From: Bidens hawaiensis
Taxonomy: Eukaryota; Streptophyta; Magnoliopsida; Asterales; Asteraceae
Direction: 5' to 3'
Length of the DNA stretch: 64,000 bases
NCBI GenBank assembly: GCA_021521415.1
Contig: JAIQDT010005784.1
Coordinates: 1-64,000, forward strand
Positions 1 to 11,850 of the stretch are shown here, in pieces; positions within the stretch are counted from its first letter, which is position 1; each line of letters opens with the position of its first letter. The notes below the pieces were generated by a model. The model did no database searches. It saw only the letters and a list, made by a program, of their open reading frames with translations, and was not told the DNA's origin. The translations under genes and the position numbers were made by a program.

Positions 1-1532
1 TCATCAGAAGAAGTAGAAACATTATCAATAGCAACTGGAGAAACAACTTGAGGTTCTTCAGTTGGAGCATCTGGTTGAGCTTCAACATCATTAGAACTTG
101 AAAATCTTGGAATTGTCAAATGATCTTCAAAGTATGCACGAACCAGATCTTCGTCAATGTGTTCAGTCGAAGGAGTAAATGAATTAAATAAACTATCGTA
201 GTCAAACATCCAGTCTGGACCTTTCCCTTGAGGAGGAGTTGTGTACTTTTGACAGTCCACGTGGTACCATTCTTCAACACAACCAGATGTGAAATTAAAA
301 ACCCTTTTCTTTGGAGATGCATACCCCAAAAAATACCCTTTGATAGCTTTTACTTCAAATTTACCCGAATCCTTCTTCAACATTGTACACGGACACCCAA
401 ATGGTTCCAGGTACTTGAAATTAGGTTTTCTATTATTTAAGAGCTCGTAGCTTGTTTTCTTGAGTCGTTTCATAGTTAGAACTCGATTAAGCGTATAACA
501 AGCTGTATTCACTGCCTCATTCTAGAATTGGACATGAAGCTTAGAATCAGCAAGCATTGTGTGTGCAGCTTCAATCAGAGTTCTATTTTTCCGTTCAGCA
601 ACACCATTTTGTTGAGGTACGTAAGGTGCACTATATTCTCGGTGAATTCCCTTTTGAATACAAAAGAAATCCAATATAGTGTTTTTGAATTCAGTACCAT
701 TATCACTTCGGATTCTCCTCACCTTTTGTTTATACAGTGATTCGATCTTAGTAATAAGGTTCTGTACCAAAACCGGTGTTTGATCTTTCGAACTCATAAA
801 TAACACCCAAGAGTATCTTGAATAATCATCAGTCACTTCAAGACAATACCAGTCTCCAGAAATACTCGCACGATTCATTGGACCAAACAAATCCATATGA
901 AGTCGTTCAAGAGGAGTATCAATGGAATTCAATAACTTAGAGGAATGTGTCTTCTTCTTCTGCTTGCCCTTTTTGCATGCAACGCAGTGATCGGATAACT
1001 TAAAATTCTTTAACGAGACACCCTCAACTAAGTCATTTGCCATTAAATAATTCATCTTTCTGACATGTATGTGACCCATTCTACGATGCCATAGAATCGA
1101 GTCTTTCTCGGTTGCTTTCGAGACAAAACATGTTTCGATTGATGTGGATACTTTAGAACTCATATTTAAGACATAAATATCATTTGATCGTGGTGATCGC
1201 ATGACAACCATGTCCTCGGGAATAACATAACCCGGTTTCAAGATAAGACATTCTTTATCAGTAAATATCGTAGTGTACTTTTTATCACAAATCTGCGATA
1301 CACTCAATAAGTTATGATCAACTTTGTCGCAATAATTCACTTTCTCAAACGTAATGTGACCAATTGAAACTTCACCCTCTTGTGTGATCATGCCCCCAGA
1401 ATTCCCTGCAAGCGCTACATAACCCCCTTGAATATTTCTAACATTTGATAAGAGGTTGAGATTTCCAGTGATATGACGAGAACATCCGCTATCCATGATC
1501 CAGTTTTCACCAGAAATGGTCTTGGATGAACC
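1..1532 (-). pseudogene. Copia-1 pol, protease and integrase part (3' end outside window)
   Basis: The frame opens at 1532 directly after a TAG at 1533-1535. It encodes the protease active site DSGCSRHITG (codons just after 1499), a GAG-pre-integrase domain with the H-H-C-C zinc residues (WHRRMGHIH ... HCVACKKGK), and an integrase core with all three catalytic positions (HMDLFGP, RSDNGTEF, NGVAERKNRT). A nonsense codon at 522-524 replaces the Trp of the family motif QFWNEA (TGG to TAG). Downstream of it the same frame runs to the window start and encodes the integrase C-terminal region. It belongs to the polyprotein that cleaves Gag-Pol and inserts cDNA. The stop makes the copy defective unless read through. 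Confidence 0.85.
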
Positions 1533-1557
1533 CTACACACAAACAAAAGTGATTAGT
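1533..1557 (-). promoter_or_regulatory. Gag stop / branch-point / splice-acceptor-like junction of Copia-1
   Basis: The gag stop TAA (1553-1555) lies in the word CTAATC, which fits the plant branch-point consensus. Twenty nt of U-rich sequence follow, ending in TGTGTAG, and the pol frame opens with the next base (1532). Pol is in a different frame from gag. The same layout and spacing recur in Copia-2 and Copia-3. Confidence 0.55.
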
Positions 1558-4500
1558 TCAAAAAGGCAGCCCAGGCCTCAGTCTTGGGCACCTTTTGGTT
1601 TTCTCTTTGATCATTAACTTTAACAAATTTCAATTGTTGTTCAGCCACTTGTGAATAAGTTACCGGCTTCCTAGACTTTCGTCTTAAGTAAGCTGCCTGA
1701 ACAATGTTTGAATTCTTGTTTTGACATATGGGTTCAGTTGGAACGAATTTTGGTTTCACTTGACCGTGTGTCTCATTGACATGAAGAACCTTCCGATGAT
1801 TCACATTAGAGAACAAAATATGAGTATCATCAGCATACGACACAGGTCGTTTCAAAATCTCCTTGACCAATGGAATTGGCTTAGATTTGTCCTTGATAAA
1901 AGGATGAAGATTCTGATAGTTCTGCTGACTACAATTCCTCACAACATGACCTTGTTGACCACAAAGAAAACAACTTCGCATGTCTACATGATGATGTTGA
2001 GAAGTAATTGGAATAAATGATGCAGACGGTTGATGATGACTCACATTTTTAGTCATGCTCTTAGCAAACTAATCAGATAATTCAGATTTCTTCTTTAAAT
2101 AAAAATCTAAATTAGAACAGTACGAAAAGCTTTTTAGTGTATCTGTCCCAGTTGACTTCACAAAGTTAATTTTCTTAGCTTGTTTTAAAAGTTGTTTTGC
2201 CTTAGTCAATGGGTCAGATTGAACTGATGTTTTTGTTTGAGCATACACACGTTCAAGTTCTTGAATTTTTGAAGTTTCATTGACAAAAACACTCTCAATA
2301 AGTTCAGGTTTGATAATACTTATTGGAATATCATTTTCAATGAACATCGTATCCATTCCCTGTAACTTAAAAACTCTAGCCGATGAAGACTTAGAACTTG
2401 GAGGATTAACGAAACGCATTAAGTCCTCGTCAGAAATCTTTGGTTTAACTGACTTCTTTGCCCTCACTGGTTTGGTTTTCACAGTTTCTTCCTTGTTCAT
2501 TTGAGACTTGAATGAACCATACACAGCTTCCTCAAACTCTTGAGGTTTGCAAAGAATATGATTAGAACTAGGAATGTTCTTATTCTCGTGTATAATCTCA
2601 GGTTCAAACACATCTTCAATAATCACTTTGTCAACATTTTCAACAAAGACCTTTTTACTTTCCACAGGAGGTTTTTGAGGAACAACTTGGGGTTTGACAA
2701 TTTCAGGTTTAACCAATTTAGGTTTTTCAGAAATCACAGATTCCTTTTGAATCAAATCCTCTTCTTTTCTTGCAAAAGGGTTAATTTTATAATCATTATG
2801 AAAAGGTGGTGGAATTTCAACAAAACCAATACCTTTCTTGGAATCCTTTTGTTTTCCAGATACCTCAATGATTTCATTCAACAGAAAAGATGAATTTCTA
2901 AATTTCCCCAATTTGTTCTTCAACTCAAGAACCTCATTCTCAAGCTCAGTTATCTTAGAACGATGTTTCAAAATTTCCTGAAACTTTTGATCATTAATGG
3001 TCATTTTCAGAGATAACTTGGCTTTGAGATCGTGGTTACTTGTCGACAATGTTTCAATCTTTTCTCGAGATCTCCTTTGAGATTCAAGAGATCGTCGATA
3101 AGTATCCTTAAGAGAAGAAATTTCTCTTATAAGATTATAATTTTGATTTTTCAATGCTTCTAACTTAGATTTGTTAGATTCACAGTCAACACATGATGCT
3201 TTAACAAATGAAGTAGCAGAAATAGAGTTACTAACCTCATTGATCTTGGCCATGCAGGCAAACATTGATTCAGAAGACTTGTCGCAAGAGTCGTCAGAAT
3301 CAGATCCAGAATCATTATCGGAAGACATCTCACTCCTAGTAGCATCTTGATAATCTTTATGTAACCCAAACATAGCCAAATTTGCTTGAACATCATTGCA
3401 TAGTAACCGTTGTGACCAATCAGTTCCATCTGCTAACATTGCTTGTGTTGTAGAAGAAGATGGTTTCTTTTCAGCATCACTTCCTCGTGGTGTAGAAGCA
3501 TTTTGACTTTGACCATGAGGTCCAGTGTATTCTTTCCTTGGTTTGTCACATTCCTTCGCGAAATGCCCAAATTCTTGACAATTTTAACACTTTACTTTTA
3601 AATTGTCAAAACCCAACTTCTTGTTTAAAGCTGGAAGATCTTTTCCAGTTCTCTGCATGAATCTTTTAACTTTACGAACGATCATCGCCATGTTCCATTT
3701 TAAATCCATGATTTCTAGATCATCTGGATCTATCTGATCATAGTCCTCATCTGTTAAATTACTAGTGGCAATCTTACTACTCACTAAGTTTTCATATGAA
3801 GACATAAAAGCCGTCAGAAAAGCAAAATTTTGCTCAGCTTCCTTCATATTAACACTAGGTGGTGTAGCAAATGGATTGGTATTAGTTGAACTTCCAGAAC
3901 CACCCGAGTTACTAGCAGAGTAGAAACAAAATTTTGGATCATTAAACATAGTTGATTCTTTTTCACTTGCAGCATGAGTGAGAAAAGCAGTGATTGGAGA
4001 GATCGTTGAACTAAGAGGCATACTTCCACCATAGAAAGCTGGATCTTGATTTTCTTTGGAGGATTTTTGACACTTAAGATCATATTCTCTAGCTTCGATC
4101 TTTTGTAGAAATTCAAGTGCCGTCAAGTCTTCATTCACAAAATAGTCATTCTCTTTCAAAACCATTAGAAATGTTGAGTAGGAACTTGGAAGCACACTTT
4201 TAATAGTGTCAATTTTATCCCTTTCAGAAATTTCCATTTTCATCTTGTCCATTTCAGCAATTAAATGACTAAATCTTGTAGTCATCTCTTCAACTGTTTC
4301 TCCCTTCAATAGATTAAAGTTTCGAAACCGAAACTTGAGTATCACTTTCTTACTCTCAGCTGTGTTTCCCATGCTTCTCATACGCAGATGTTGAAATAAA
4401 GACGCACATCTCTTGATACTACCAACTTGATGAAAGATATTTTCTGGTAATGCCATAGTCAAAGTAGAATAGGCTTTTATCTCGATTTCTAAAGCTTTCT

Positions 4501-4767
4501 TCTCTTCTTGTGAGTATTGAGAAACGGCTTTAGGAGTATACCCAATAGTATCATCACCAATCATTGGTGCCACATAAACTTCATCAAGACAATATGAGCA
4601 GTCAGGATGAACAGAACCCAAATGTGCACGAAACCGAGGTTCCCACTTGGCAAAGTCACTGAACTTCATCAAACGTGGACATTTAGAATGTGAACCTATC
4701 TCGGTATCAAGTGGCAACATCTGTTGCATCAACATGTTTGAGACGCTAATGCATACATACCGGCCAT
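1553..4767 (-). pseudogene. Copia-1 gag (UBN2-type, two zinc knuckles), interrupted
   Basis: The conserved N-terminal region ([15 protein letters not shown]) is followed by a UBN2/gag-polypeptide domain (about 4700-4060), a first CCHC knuckle (3549-3590), a long coiled-coil region (about 3190-2870) and a second knuckle CFLCGQQGHVVRNC (near 1929-1974). From 4735 to 1553 the frame is continuous apart from two nonsense codons. One at 3584-3586 (TAA) sits inside the first knuckle, replacing Tyr in C-Y-N-C. The other, at 2069-2071 (TAG), replaces a Glu seen in Copia-2. The likely native start is the ATG at 4767-4765, in a strong AAAAATGG context, but it is out of frame with the rest by a small indel near 4737. 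The gag stop (1553-1555) is followed by a splice-acceptor-like tract. Confidence 0.85.
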
Positions 4768-4796
4768 TTTTGAAAAATTTAAGTGTTTAACAAATC

Positions 4797-5500
4797 AAAT
4801 AGTGAAATAGCTTAACGAATCAGTGAACAGTTATAGCGAACTGTGAACAGTTATAGCGAACTGTGAACAGTTATAGCGAATCAATCCTTAACAAAGTTAA
4901 GACTGATCAGCAACGAAGTACCTTAACGAATGAGGTGAGTGTTTTAGCGAATCAAAAGTCAACTTAACGAGTCAACTTAACGGATCACAAATAAGGTTAA
5001 CGAATCACCCAAATGGCGAAACAGATAACGAATGAGATGAAGATTTAGCGAATCACAAGTCAACTTAGCGAATCACAAGTCAACTTAACGAATCTCAAGT
5101 CAACTTAACGAATCACAAGTCAACTTAACGAATTGACCAAACGAATCACAAATGATTAGTTTAGCGAATCAGATGATAATCAGTAACGAATCACTAAGAA
5201 ATGCTTAGCGAATTAATATAACGAATCAGCTACAGTAGACTAGCGAATCACACTATAGCGAATCAGGTTGTTACAACCGTTTGTAACAAACTCTGACACC
5301 TTATGCCACGTGGCAAAGGTTTTTATAACACAAATCCCAAGAAGAACACGTGTCACGCGAATCGGTTAATCTAGTTAACGAACTAGATAACACGAACCAA
5401 TAACTCACACGAATTGATTAACGAACTAGGTAGCGAAGTAACAAAATTGATAACGAATCACAGATAAACATATAACGAATCACCAGGAAGATGATAACGA
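4797..5500 (-). repeat. Motif A array in the Copia-1 leader (TTCGTTA / TTCGCTA words)
   Basis: About thirty copies of a short word, read on the plus strand as AACGAATCA, AGCGAATCA, AACGAACTAG and close variants, are scattered through some 700 bp between PBS and gag. Locally they form tandem units with CAAGTCAACTT spacers (near 5045-5130). The same word is in the LTR of this element, in the LTR and pol-extra ORF spacer of Copia-2, and in gypsy solo LTR L5. No long ORF crosses the array. It looks like a non-coding array of protein-binding or structural sites. The remaining leader, 5500-5946, is A-rich and shows nothing recognisable. Confidence 0.8.
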
Positions 5501-5946
5501 ATCAAGTTCATCTTCAAATCTTCAAACAATTTTTCCAGAAATTTTGAAGATCAAACCCAGAAACCCAGAAATACCAAATTTGTAATACTACTTCGTTACT
5601 CAACCAAATCGCACAAATTACCTATCAAACTCCTCGTAATCTAATTCCGAATCCAGTACACACAACCTCGTAACCGATTAACACTAATTACCTTAACAAT
5701 TTGATCAAAACAAACACCCCTGTTTCGGACTTAAACCGAAATCACAATTAAACAACACAAATTCAAACCACACCTCAATTCCTCTAATCTGAACCTAACA
5801 ATACCTTAACCAACATGAATTCCATCCAATCCGTCCATAATTCAACCAAAATAAACACAAATTGATTCAAAACCAAACAAAACCAAAAAAACTAACAAAA
5901 ACGAAACCAATAAAACACCAAATCAAGTGTAAATCGAGCACCAACA

Positions 5947-5958
5947 GCTTTGATACCA
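5947..5958 (-). other. Primer-binding site of Copia-1 (initiator tRNA-Met type)
   Basis: The minus strand reads TGGTATCAAAGC two bases inside the LTR end. It differs at one base from the usual plant copia PBS TGGTATCAGAGC, which pairs with the 3' end of initiator tRNA-Met to prime reverse transcription. Confidence 0.85.
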
Positions 5959-5960
5959 CT

Positions 5961-6470
5961 TGTTGGATCCCGGATTAACAAACGATAACAATACAGATCT
6001 CAGATATGTGAATATCCGATTAGAACACCTAAGGATCTAGCTCATAATTAACCTTGATTTAATGTTATGTATGTGTATATATTATCAATATATTAGATGT
6101 ATAATGTTAAGGTGAAGCTTGAGAGAGAGCAATTACTCAAAAACTCTTTCTATTATTCTCAAAACTTCTTAATTAAAGTGAACAGTAGTTCACTATATAT
6201 AGAAGGTGACCTGGTTCGCTAACATCCCCTAGCGAACCAGCTTCCCCTTCGTTACATAAATTAACATAACGAACCACCCCCTGATTCGTTAACATCCCCT
6301 AACGAATCAGGAGGGAATACATTATAAAGTCTTAGTTCGCTAACATCTATAGCGAACTAGATTTAACCTTAACGAACTAGTTAATAATAAACATTAAATA
6401 TTACATTAATTAATAAAAAAAACATTAACGATAAATACATAGACTCTAAACGCAAAACCGTGCACTAACA
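5961..6470 (-). repeat. 5' LTR of Copia-1 (510 bp)
   Basis: The LTR is bounded by TGTTGGATCC at the left and GTGCACTAACA at the right, giving TGTT...AACA termini, and it abuts the PBS. It matches the Copia-2 LTR at 13213-13739 in its ends, three inverted repeats, a TATA region and the AAACGCAAA stretch. On the minus strand U3 is at the right and U5 at the left. Confidence 0.9.
6193..6359 (-). promoter_or_regulatory. Copia-1 LTR promoter: TATA box with three inverted-repeat motif A sites
   Basis: A TATA-like word CTATATATAG at 6193-6202 is followed, upstream in the transcription sense, by three inverted repeats. Arms CTGGTTCGCTA are at 6211-6221 and 6230-6240, CCTGATTCGTTA at 6280-6291 and 6300-6311, and TAGTTCGCTA at 6333-6342 and 6350-6359. 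The first two share the spacer ACATCCCC and the third has ACATCTA. Precise arms and a conserved spacer suggest recognition sites for a dimeric protein. Confidence 0.6.
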
Positions 6471-7026
6471 AAGACAGGCATGGATAGGACGAAATCACAA
6501 AGAGTAAACTTCCAGACGTTGAACAGGAACATCGATGTGGAAGGTTGAGTTGTCGGATTCAATGAAATCATGAAGCACGAGATCAATGGAAGATAATGGA
6601 GGCGTGAAAGAGGGAATACTTGATTTAGGTGATTAGGTTAAAAGAGTTTCCATATTATATGAAAGAAAAAGAATGGACCAAGGGATGTGAAAATGGGTAT
6701 GGTATAACGGTGGGTAATCAATATTCAATTCAATACTAAATATTCATTCAATATTCAATATTACATATATATTCAACATAGTCAATAGTCATTTCTTTTT
6801 TATTTAGAGAGTTAATGAAATTGTTAGTCAATGGTCAATACATATATATTCAAACGGGTTAGGGAATTAATGAAATTGTTTTTGATTTATTTTTTTGTTT
6901 AGAAAAGTAGAGAAGTGAATGATATAATTGGAAACATATGAAATAGGCTAATAGGAAAGGGCCATGTGGACTCAATCTGTTTTAATAGTATAGGTAGATG
7001 AAATGAGTATTTTAACATCCATCTTT
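6471..7026. other. Unassigned AT-rich sequence between Copia-1 and an L LTR
   Basis: I find no ORF with a recognisable motif, no LTR ends and no RNA gene here. A TTTAACATCC at 7011-7020 resembles the start of an L-family LTR (TGTAACATCC) and may be its degraded left end. Confidence 0.4.
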
Positions 7027-7090
7027 AGTAGCGTGGTGGGTAGTAAGCTGTTATTGGAAATAGGGGGGTCCCGGTTCGAATCCCAGCCAT
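7027..7090 (+). other. tRNA-like / SINE-head-like Pol III promoter boxes
   Basis: A box A-like word TAGCGTGGTGGG (7029-7040) and a perfect box B GGTTCGAATCC (7073-7083) are spaced about 33 nt apart, as in tRNA-derived SINE heads. No paired acceptor stem or cloverleaf is apparent, so this is not a working tRNA gene. A chance match or a SINE fragment are both possible. Confidence 0.35.
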
Positions 7091-8034
7091 CTCATCTCCG
7101 TTTTGGAATTTGGGAAAGTCCATTGAACCAGGTTTGAATAAAAAGGAAGGTTTGATTATAATGGATGGTTCGATTCGATTAGACCCATTCAATTCAAATA
7201 AAGGGTTCATTTGAATGCCTAGTTCGATTAGAATACACAGTTCAATGCCATTGGACATGGTCTAAGCAAGCCCTAAACTGATTGGGCCTGGTCCATAGTA
7301 ACCAAGGCTAATCTAGTATGACAAATAAACCAAATTAATCAACCTCATCAACTCCGTTAAGTCTTATTAAATTTTTATGGACAAGTTCATCGACTAATGA
7401 AAGATAATATATATATATATATATATAATATAAAATAATAAAGATGAATATACTTATTAAATAAAATAAAAACATACATTTGTTAAACAAAGTAACCCTG
7501 TTAGATCCGTTAAACTAAACGAACGAGCGTAACTTATTAAGTAGGTTTAACTAACTAAGTTACGAACTTGGTTGGTTTTGTTAGCTATTTGCACGATTAA
7601 TTAGCATATATATATATATGATTAACAGTAGCCGTGCGCAACTACGGAAAGGGATTACCATTAGCTCCAGACGTAACTGGATCCAGGTGTGTTTCTTGCC
7701 TCATTTCCTTGTTATATTTTTGGGGCTACTCGATATGATTAGTCAATACACTTACCTTAAGTGGTAAGTGTATGCCATATATGATATGTGAAAGTTATTA
7801 AAGATATAAATGAATGCTTGCACGTATTGCCAGGGAAGGTGATCGTCAGAAGATTAATGCGAAGGATGCCAGTGCGTTTGTATGTTATGATGTGGTATGC
7901 TTGTTTACGTGGGTACATTCTACGTCTGACATAGTAAGTTAGGATGACAAATCTCTCTAACTTTCTTTGGACATAGACGTGGAATGTAACAGCGTAGATA
8001 AAGACGGTGAACCCCATTAGAGTTCCTTAGATGG

Positions 8035-8345
8035 ATATTATATGATTAAGTGTATGTTCCTTTTATGGATAATAAACTGTGTTCCTTCTATGGAAATTAT
8101 ATAGAGTTCCTTGTATGGATAGCGAATATTGTTCCTTCTATGGATAATATATATAGTGTTCCTTCTATGTATAGTACACGTTGTTCCTTCTATGGATAAT
8201 ATGTAGTGTTCCTTCTATGGATAGTACACATTGTTCCTTCTATGGATAATATGTAGTGTTCCTTCTATGGATAATACTCGTTGTTCCTTCTATGGATAAT
8301 ATATAGTGTTCCTTATATCGACTATAGTAGATATTCCTGTAATGA
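8035..8345 (+). repeat. Minisatellite inside L1 (TTCCTTCTATGGATA units)
   Basis: About a dozen units of GTTCCTTCTATGGATAAT with variable 3' tails (ATGTAGT, AGTACACATT) lie head to tail. This is the position where other L LTRs carry a TATTATTAGGG minisatellite, so array sequence and copy number both vary within the family. Confidence 0.75.
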
Positions 8346-8577
8346 ATGTTGTGTAATGTTCCTCTTATAGATATTTAAGGACAAGGTATCTTCGGATACG
8401 TATATCTGCATGATATGTGAAGGTATTGTGTGTTCTTGATTAACTAGAACTCACTCAGCGTAGCTGACTTTTAGTATGCACGCAGGTAAATATGTTTAAT
8501 GAGCTAGCATGAGATAGCACATTGCATGGATTGAACGGCTGGTATCTAAAGATGGATGAAATGATGTTTTAATACAG

Positions 8578-9848
8578 TGTAAGGCCCAGGTCCCGGTGCC
8601 CTACGTTAGCGTTGGATTTACTCATAAACACAGTTCTAAATAGCAGAGTGAATTAAAACTTTCGCGGAATAATATAAAAAGTCAACCATTCATTACGAAC
8701 ATCCATAACTTGTCTTTTATAATCATAACATAAAACATAGCATTCAAAACATCATGATAAATCTTCAGATGCCAGCCTTTTCAATCCCGCCATGTATCCC
8801 ACTCAAACTAGCTGTCTCAGTGTGTTAACATGCGTGCATACTAAAAGTCAGCCACACTGAGTGAGTTCTAGTTAATCAGTCAACATACATTACATTCACA
8901 TACTTACGTAAATACGTATCCGAAGATATGTACTTTCATCTTTCATTACATACTTACATACATACATACATACTTTCATTCTTTCTATCATACTTTCATA
9001 CATACTTTCATTCATACATATACGTTTTAAAGAGCATTTCGCCCTATAACCTTCACAAATATTATTAGGGTCTGTTCCTTACATTCGCGGATATTATTAG
9101 GGTCCGTTCCCTACCTAAACCACACATTTCATCCATGCTATAACCATACATATCTTTCTTTACATACTCATACCTTCATACATACTCATTTCATTACGTA
9201 CTTTCATACATACATATTTCATACAAGACATACTAAATATTACTTTCCTCGTCGCTACGTGAAATATCCAAAGATCGTTCACGCACCGACGAGCTTTCAT
9301 TCATACATTCATACATACTATCACATAGATCATAATAGCATACACTTACCATTTAAGTAAGTGTATTAACATCCACATTGAGTATGCACACATCCTCGAA
9401 AACATAACAAGGAAGTGGGGCTAGAAACTCACCTGAGTCCTGTTACGTTCATCGTTAATGTTTATTCCTTTCTTTAGCTGTGCGCGACTAACTATATAAT
9501 AATTACACGTATCAATTAACTATAACCACCCATATCACGTTTCTAGTTTAATTATAACCCTCAACGAACGGAGGTCCGGGGACAGCGCCCCTGGCAGCGG
9601 GGTTCTAGGGGCGGTAGCCCCTAGCGCAGGGTCCAAGGGGCAGAGCCTCTGGCTGAGGTCGAGCTGCCAGGTCAGCTTGGAAAAATTATGGCTTTTATAT
9701 TATGGGTCATGGGCTTAAGCCCATGGTCTTTTCTTCCTTTCTCATTAATCCAAGTCCATAACCCATATCAATTTAACCCAACACTAGCCCGACTTATAAT
9801 AACTCATATTTTACTTTATTAACCGAAACGAGAAAACGGGATGTTACA
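8578..9848 (-). repeat. Solo LTR L2 (gypsy family L), TSD TACAG
   Basis: Bounded by TGTAAGGCCC at the left and GGGATGTTACA at the right, with a perfect 5-bp target duplication TACAG (8573-8577 and 9849-9853). There is no internal domain, so it is a solo LTR left by LTR-LTR recombination, inserted in L1. It is shorter (1271 bp) than L4, L5 and L6 (about 2.0-2.2 kb). It contains two TATTATTAGGG units (9060-9110) and the GC-rich block (about 9570-9660). Confidence 0.9.
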
Positions 9849-10011
9849 TACAGTGTCTTGTGATATCTTTTAAAGACAAGATTTGTATGTTTTGTAATGA
9901 TTAGTTGAAGTTTTATATTCCGCGAAAGTTTTTAATAAACTCTGATTTGTAGAACTGTTTTTATGAGTAAATATGACGTAAAATGTAGGGCACCGAGACC
10001 GGGGCCTTACA

Positions 10012-11169
10012 AAATTAACACATGCTTCAGTTAATATAAGGAAAGTGAAGCTTACTATTAACAAAAATAGATGCCAAAGCATCTCCATCTCCTAAATTAT
10101 ATCCCAATGGAACTACTAATAATCCAACAGGAGACACTAGCCATTTTCTTTCTCAGTTTTAGCTTATTTAGCATCATCTACCAAATCACTTCCTCTGCAA
10201 CAATCAATCAGAGTAGCGAGTTAACAATTATCAACATTTGCAATTTTGCAATATATAAACCAATAACTTAAAAACATAAATTGATGCAAACCATCATTAT
10301 ACATAGCACCATGTTATGAGCATCCAAACTTGAGACATCAGTTGATGTAAAACTATGATGATATATAAGAATATCAAAATACCATTATTTTTGTCTAACA
10401 AACGATAGAGGAAAGACACGCGTAAGAATGAGAATAGCCATGCGAACCAAATTTGATTTTGGATTCTTAAATTGAAATTATAAGTGGACCAATAATCAGG
10501 CAAGATTAATGTAAGTAACTTTCACTTTGGGTTATAACATTCTATGATGGTTTAGGTTTTTTTAAATTTTGTTAAACATGAAAGCCGACCTAAACCTGAA
10601 CCATTCGACCCGAAGCTAATATTAACACAAGTATACATGACCAATAACACTTTATTTCACTGTTTATTTCACCATTTTGATTAAAAAGAAGCCCTATTCT
10701 CTAACAATTATAAACCAATCCTATCAATCCAATAAATCCATGTTATAAAATAAACACACAAACATTTTACATTCAAGTTTCAACTTGCAGATGAGGGAAC
10801 AAAGAACGAACCAAATGGTTCATCAATTTCAAGAATAAAATTAGCAAATTGTTATTGGAGAAAAAAATTTACATGAGATGGGATAGACTGAGCAGCTGTG
10901 TTCGAAGGGTGTAACAGTCAACTGAGTAGCAACGCCATAGCATTGTATTTGGGAGGGAAGGAGTGATAACATAAGGTTTAAGGGTTGGGAGGGATGACGA
11001 ACCTTGTATTACTGTAGAGTTAATTTTGTCGGATTTCTCATTCAGCAACATCTTGTATCTGAGTGATTAAGATATTAATGGAGCCATTAAGAGGTTGTGA
11101 TTATCTCAAACAAACACTTTGGATCTGAGCGATTCAGATTTCACATCTGAATGGTCTGATTAAGAGCCT
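10012..11169. other. AT-rich intergenic sequence, nothing recognisable
   Basis: Only short random ORFs are present, with no motifs, tandem arrays or LTR ends that I can support. Confidence 0.5.
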
Positions 11170-11850
11170 TTCCAACAGCCCCTTAGTTTCATAATTTTTT
11201 TTATCAAGAATTGCTTCGAGTTTTTTATGGAACTTAAATTTGATAGTTACGGATTAAAAGTTGGTAATAGATCGTTTGGTACAAATTAACTACAATTGGC
11301 TCAATTTTTTTCGGGTAATAAAAGGGTAATCTTAATATTTTTAAAATTTTGAGAATGCAAATAGATTTATCGTCAAACTTGTTACGGGTTCAAAGTTTTA
11401 ACTTGAAAATGTAAAACAAATGAAAGTTAGAATTTTAAATGTGATTGGGTTTCAAATTTATATTAAAGGATATTTTTTAAAATAGTTAAAATATTCGGGA
11501 TTTTGCACATTGAGTATTTTTCATGACTATTAAAATTTAAGAAAAAATGACAAACACTTCCGACATGCCACCTCCTGGCCTATCAATACTTATAACTTTT
11601 ATCAAATTAGAAACATTTGTGTCATCATTGACTTTTCCTTGGATAGTGATTAGAATGTTGTATGTGAAGCATGTCAAAAAAAAAAACTATGATTAAGTGA
11701 AGCATAACATTTCCACAAATTTTTTTGTCAAATGAAAAAGTCGAGAAGCCCCTCAAACTTATCAAAATCTTTTTTATGGTGCAGCTCAAAACTATTATTA
11801 TATGAAAAGTATTCTCCGAAATTAGTTCATAACCAAATTTATTTCGATTA
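11170..11850. repeat. Dispersed repeat R, left part (copy A)
   Basis: This stretch aligns by eye with 41090-41750. Both share the words for a cell-repeat segment such as GCAAATAGATTTATCGT, GTATTTTTC and GAATGTTGTATGTGAAGC, in the same order. Copy A stops abruptly at 11850, where LTR L3 begins, and its missing right part appears at 40189-40440 after L3 ends. It is non-coding and of unknown type, and was the original target of the 28-kb nest. Confidence 0.7.

Larger units (their letters stand above)
1..6470 (-). mobile_element. Copia-1: 5' part of a Ty1/copia LTR retrotransposon, truncated by the window edge
   Basis: On the minus strand the parts run in retrotransposon order: 5' LTR (5961-6470), iMet-type PBS (5947-5958), a long motif-rich leader, gag (4767-1553), then protease and integrase (1532 to the window edge). 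Reverse transcriptase, RNase H, any extra ORF and the 3' LTR lie outside the window. Gag, integrase and LTR are close relatives of Copia-2, so both belong to one family. The reading frames carry nonsense mutations and at least one frameshift near the gag start, so this copy is unlikely to be autonomous. The base pairs right of the LTR (6471-6475, aagac) would be one target-site duplication, but the partner is not visible. Confidence 0.9.
7100..10011 (+). repeat. L-family gypsy LTR copy L1 (plus orientation), split by L2
   Basis: From about 7620 the sequence follows the L LTR in plus orientation: GTGCGCAACTAC, the CACTTACC...GGTAAGTGTATG block, a minisatellite, then after the L2 insertion the 3' end GAGACCGGGGCCTTACA at 10011. 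The segment at 7100-7250 is rich in TTCGATTCGATT-like words, as in copy L3 (39020-39335), so L1 and L3 look like one subfamily lacking the GC-rich block of L2, L4, L5 and L6. The left boundary is uncertain. An (AT)n tract lies at about 7407-7428. Confidence 0.65.

Noticed and set aside
8035..8345. CRISPR-like regular repeats (also at 12310-12530, 36570-36755 and 50155-50290)
   Set aside because: Units are contiguous minisatellites with variable tails inside eukaryotic LTRs, without unique spacers or cas genes.
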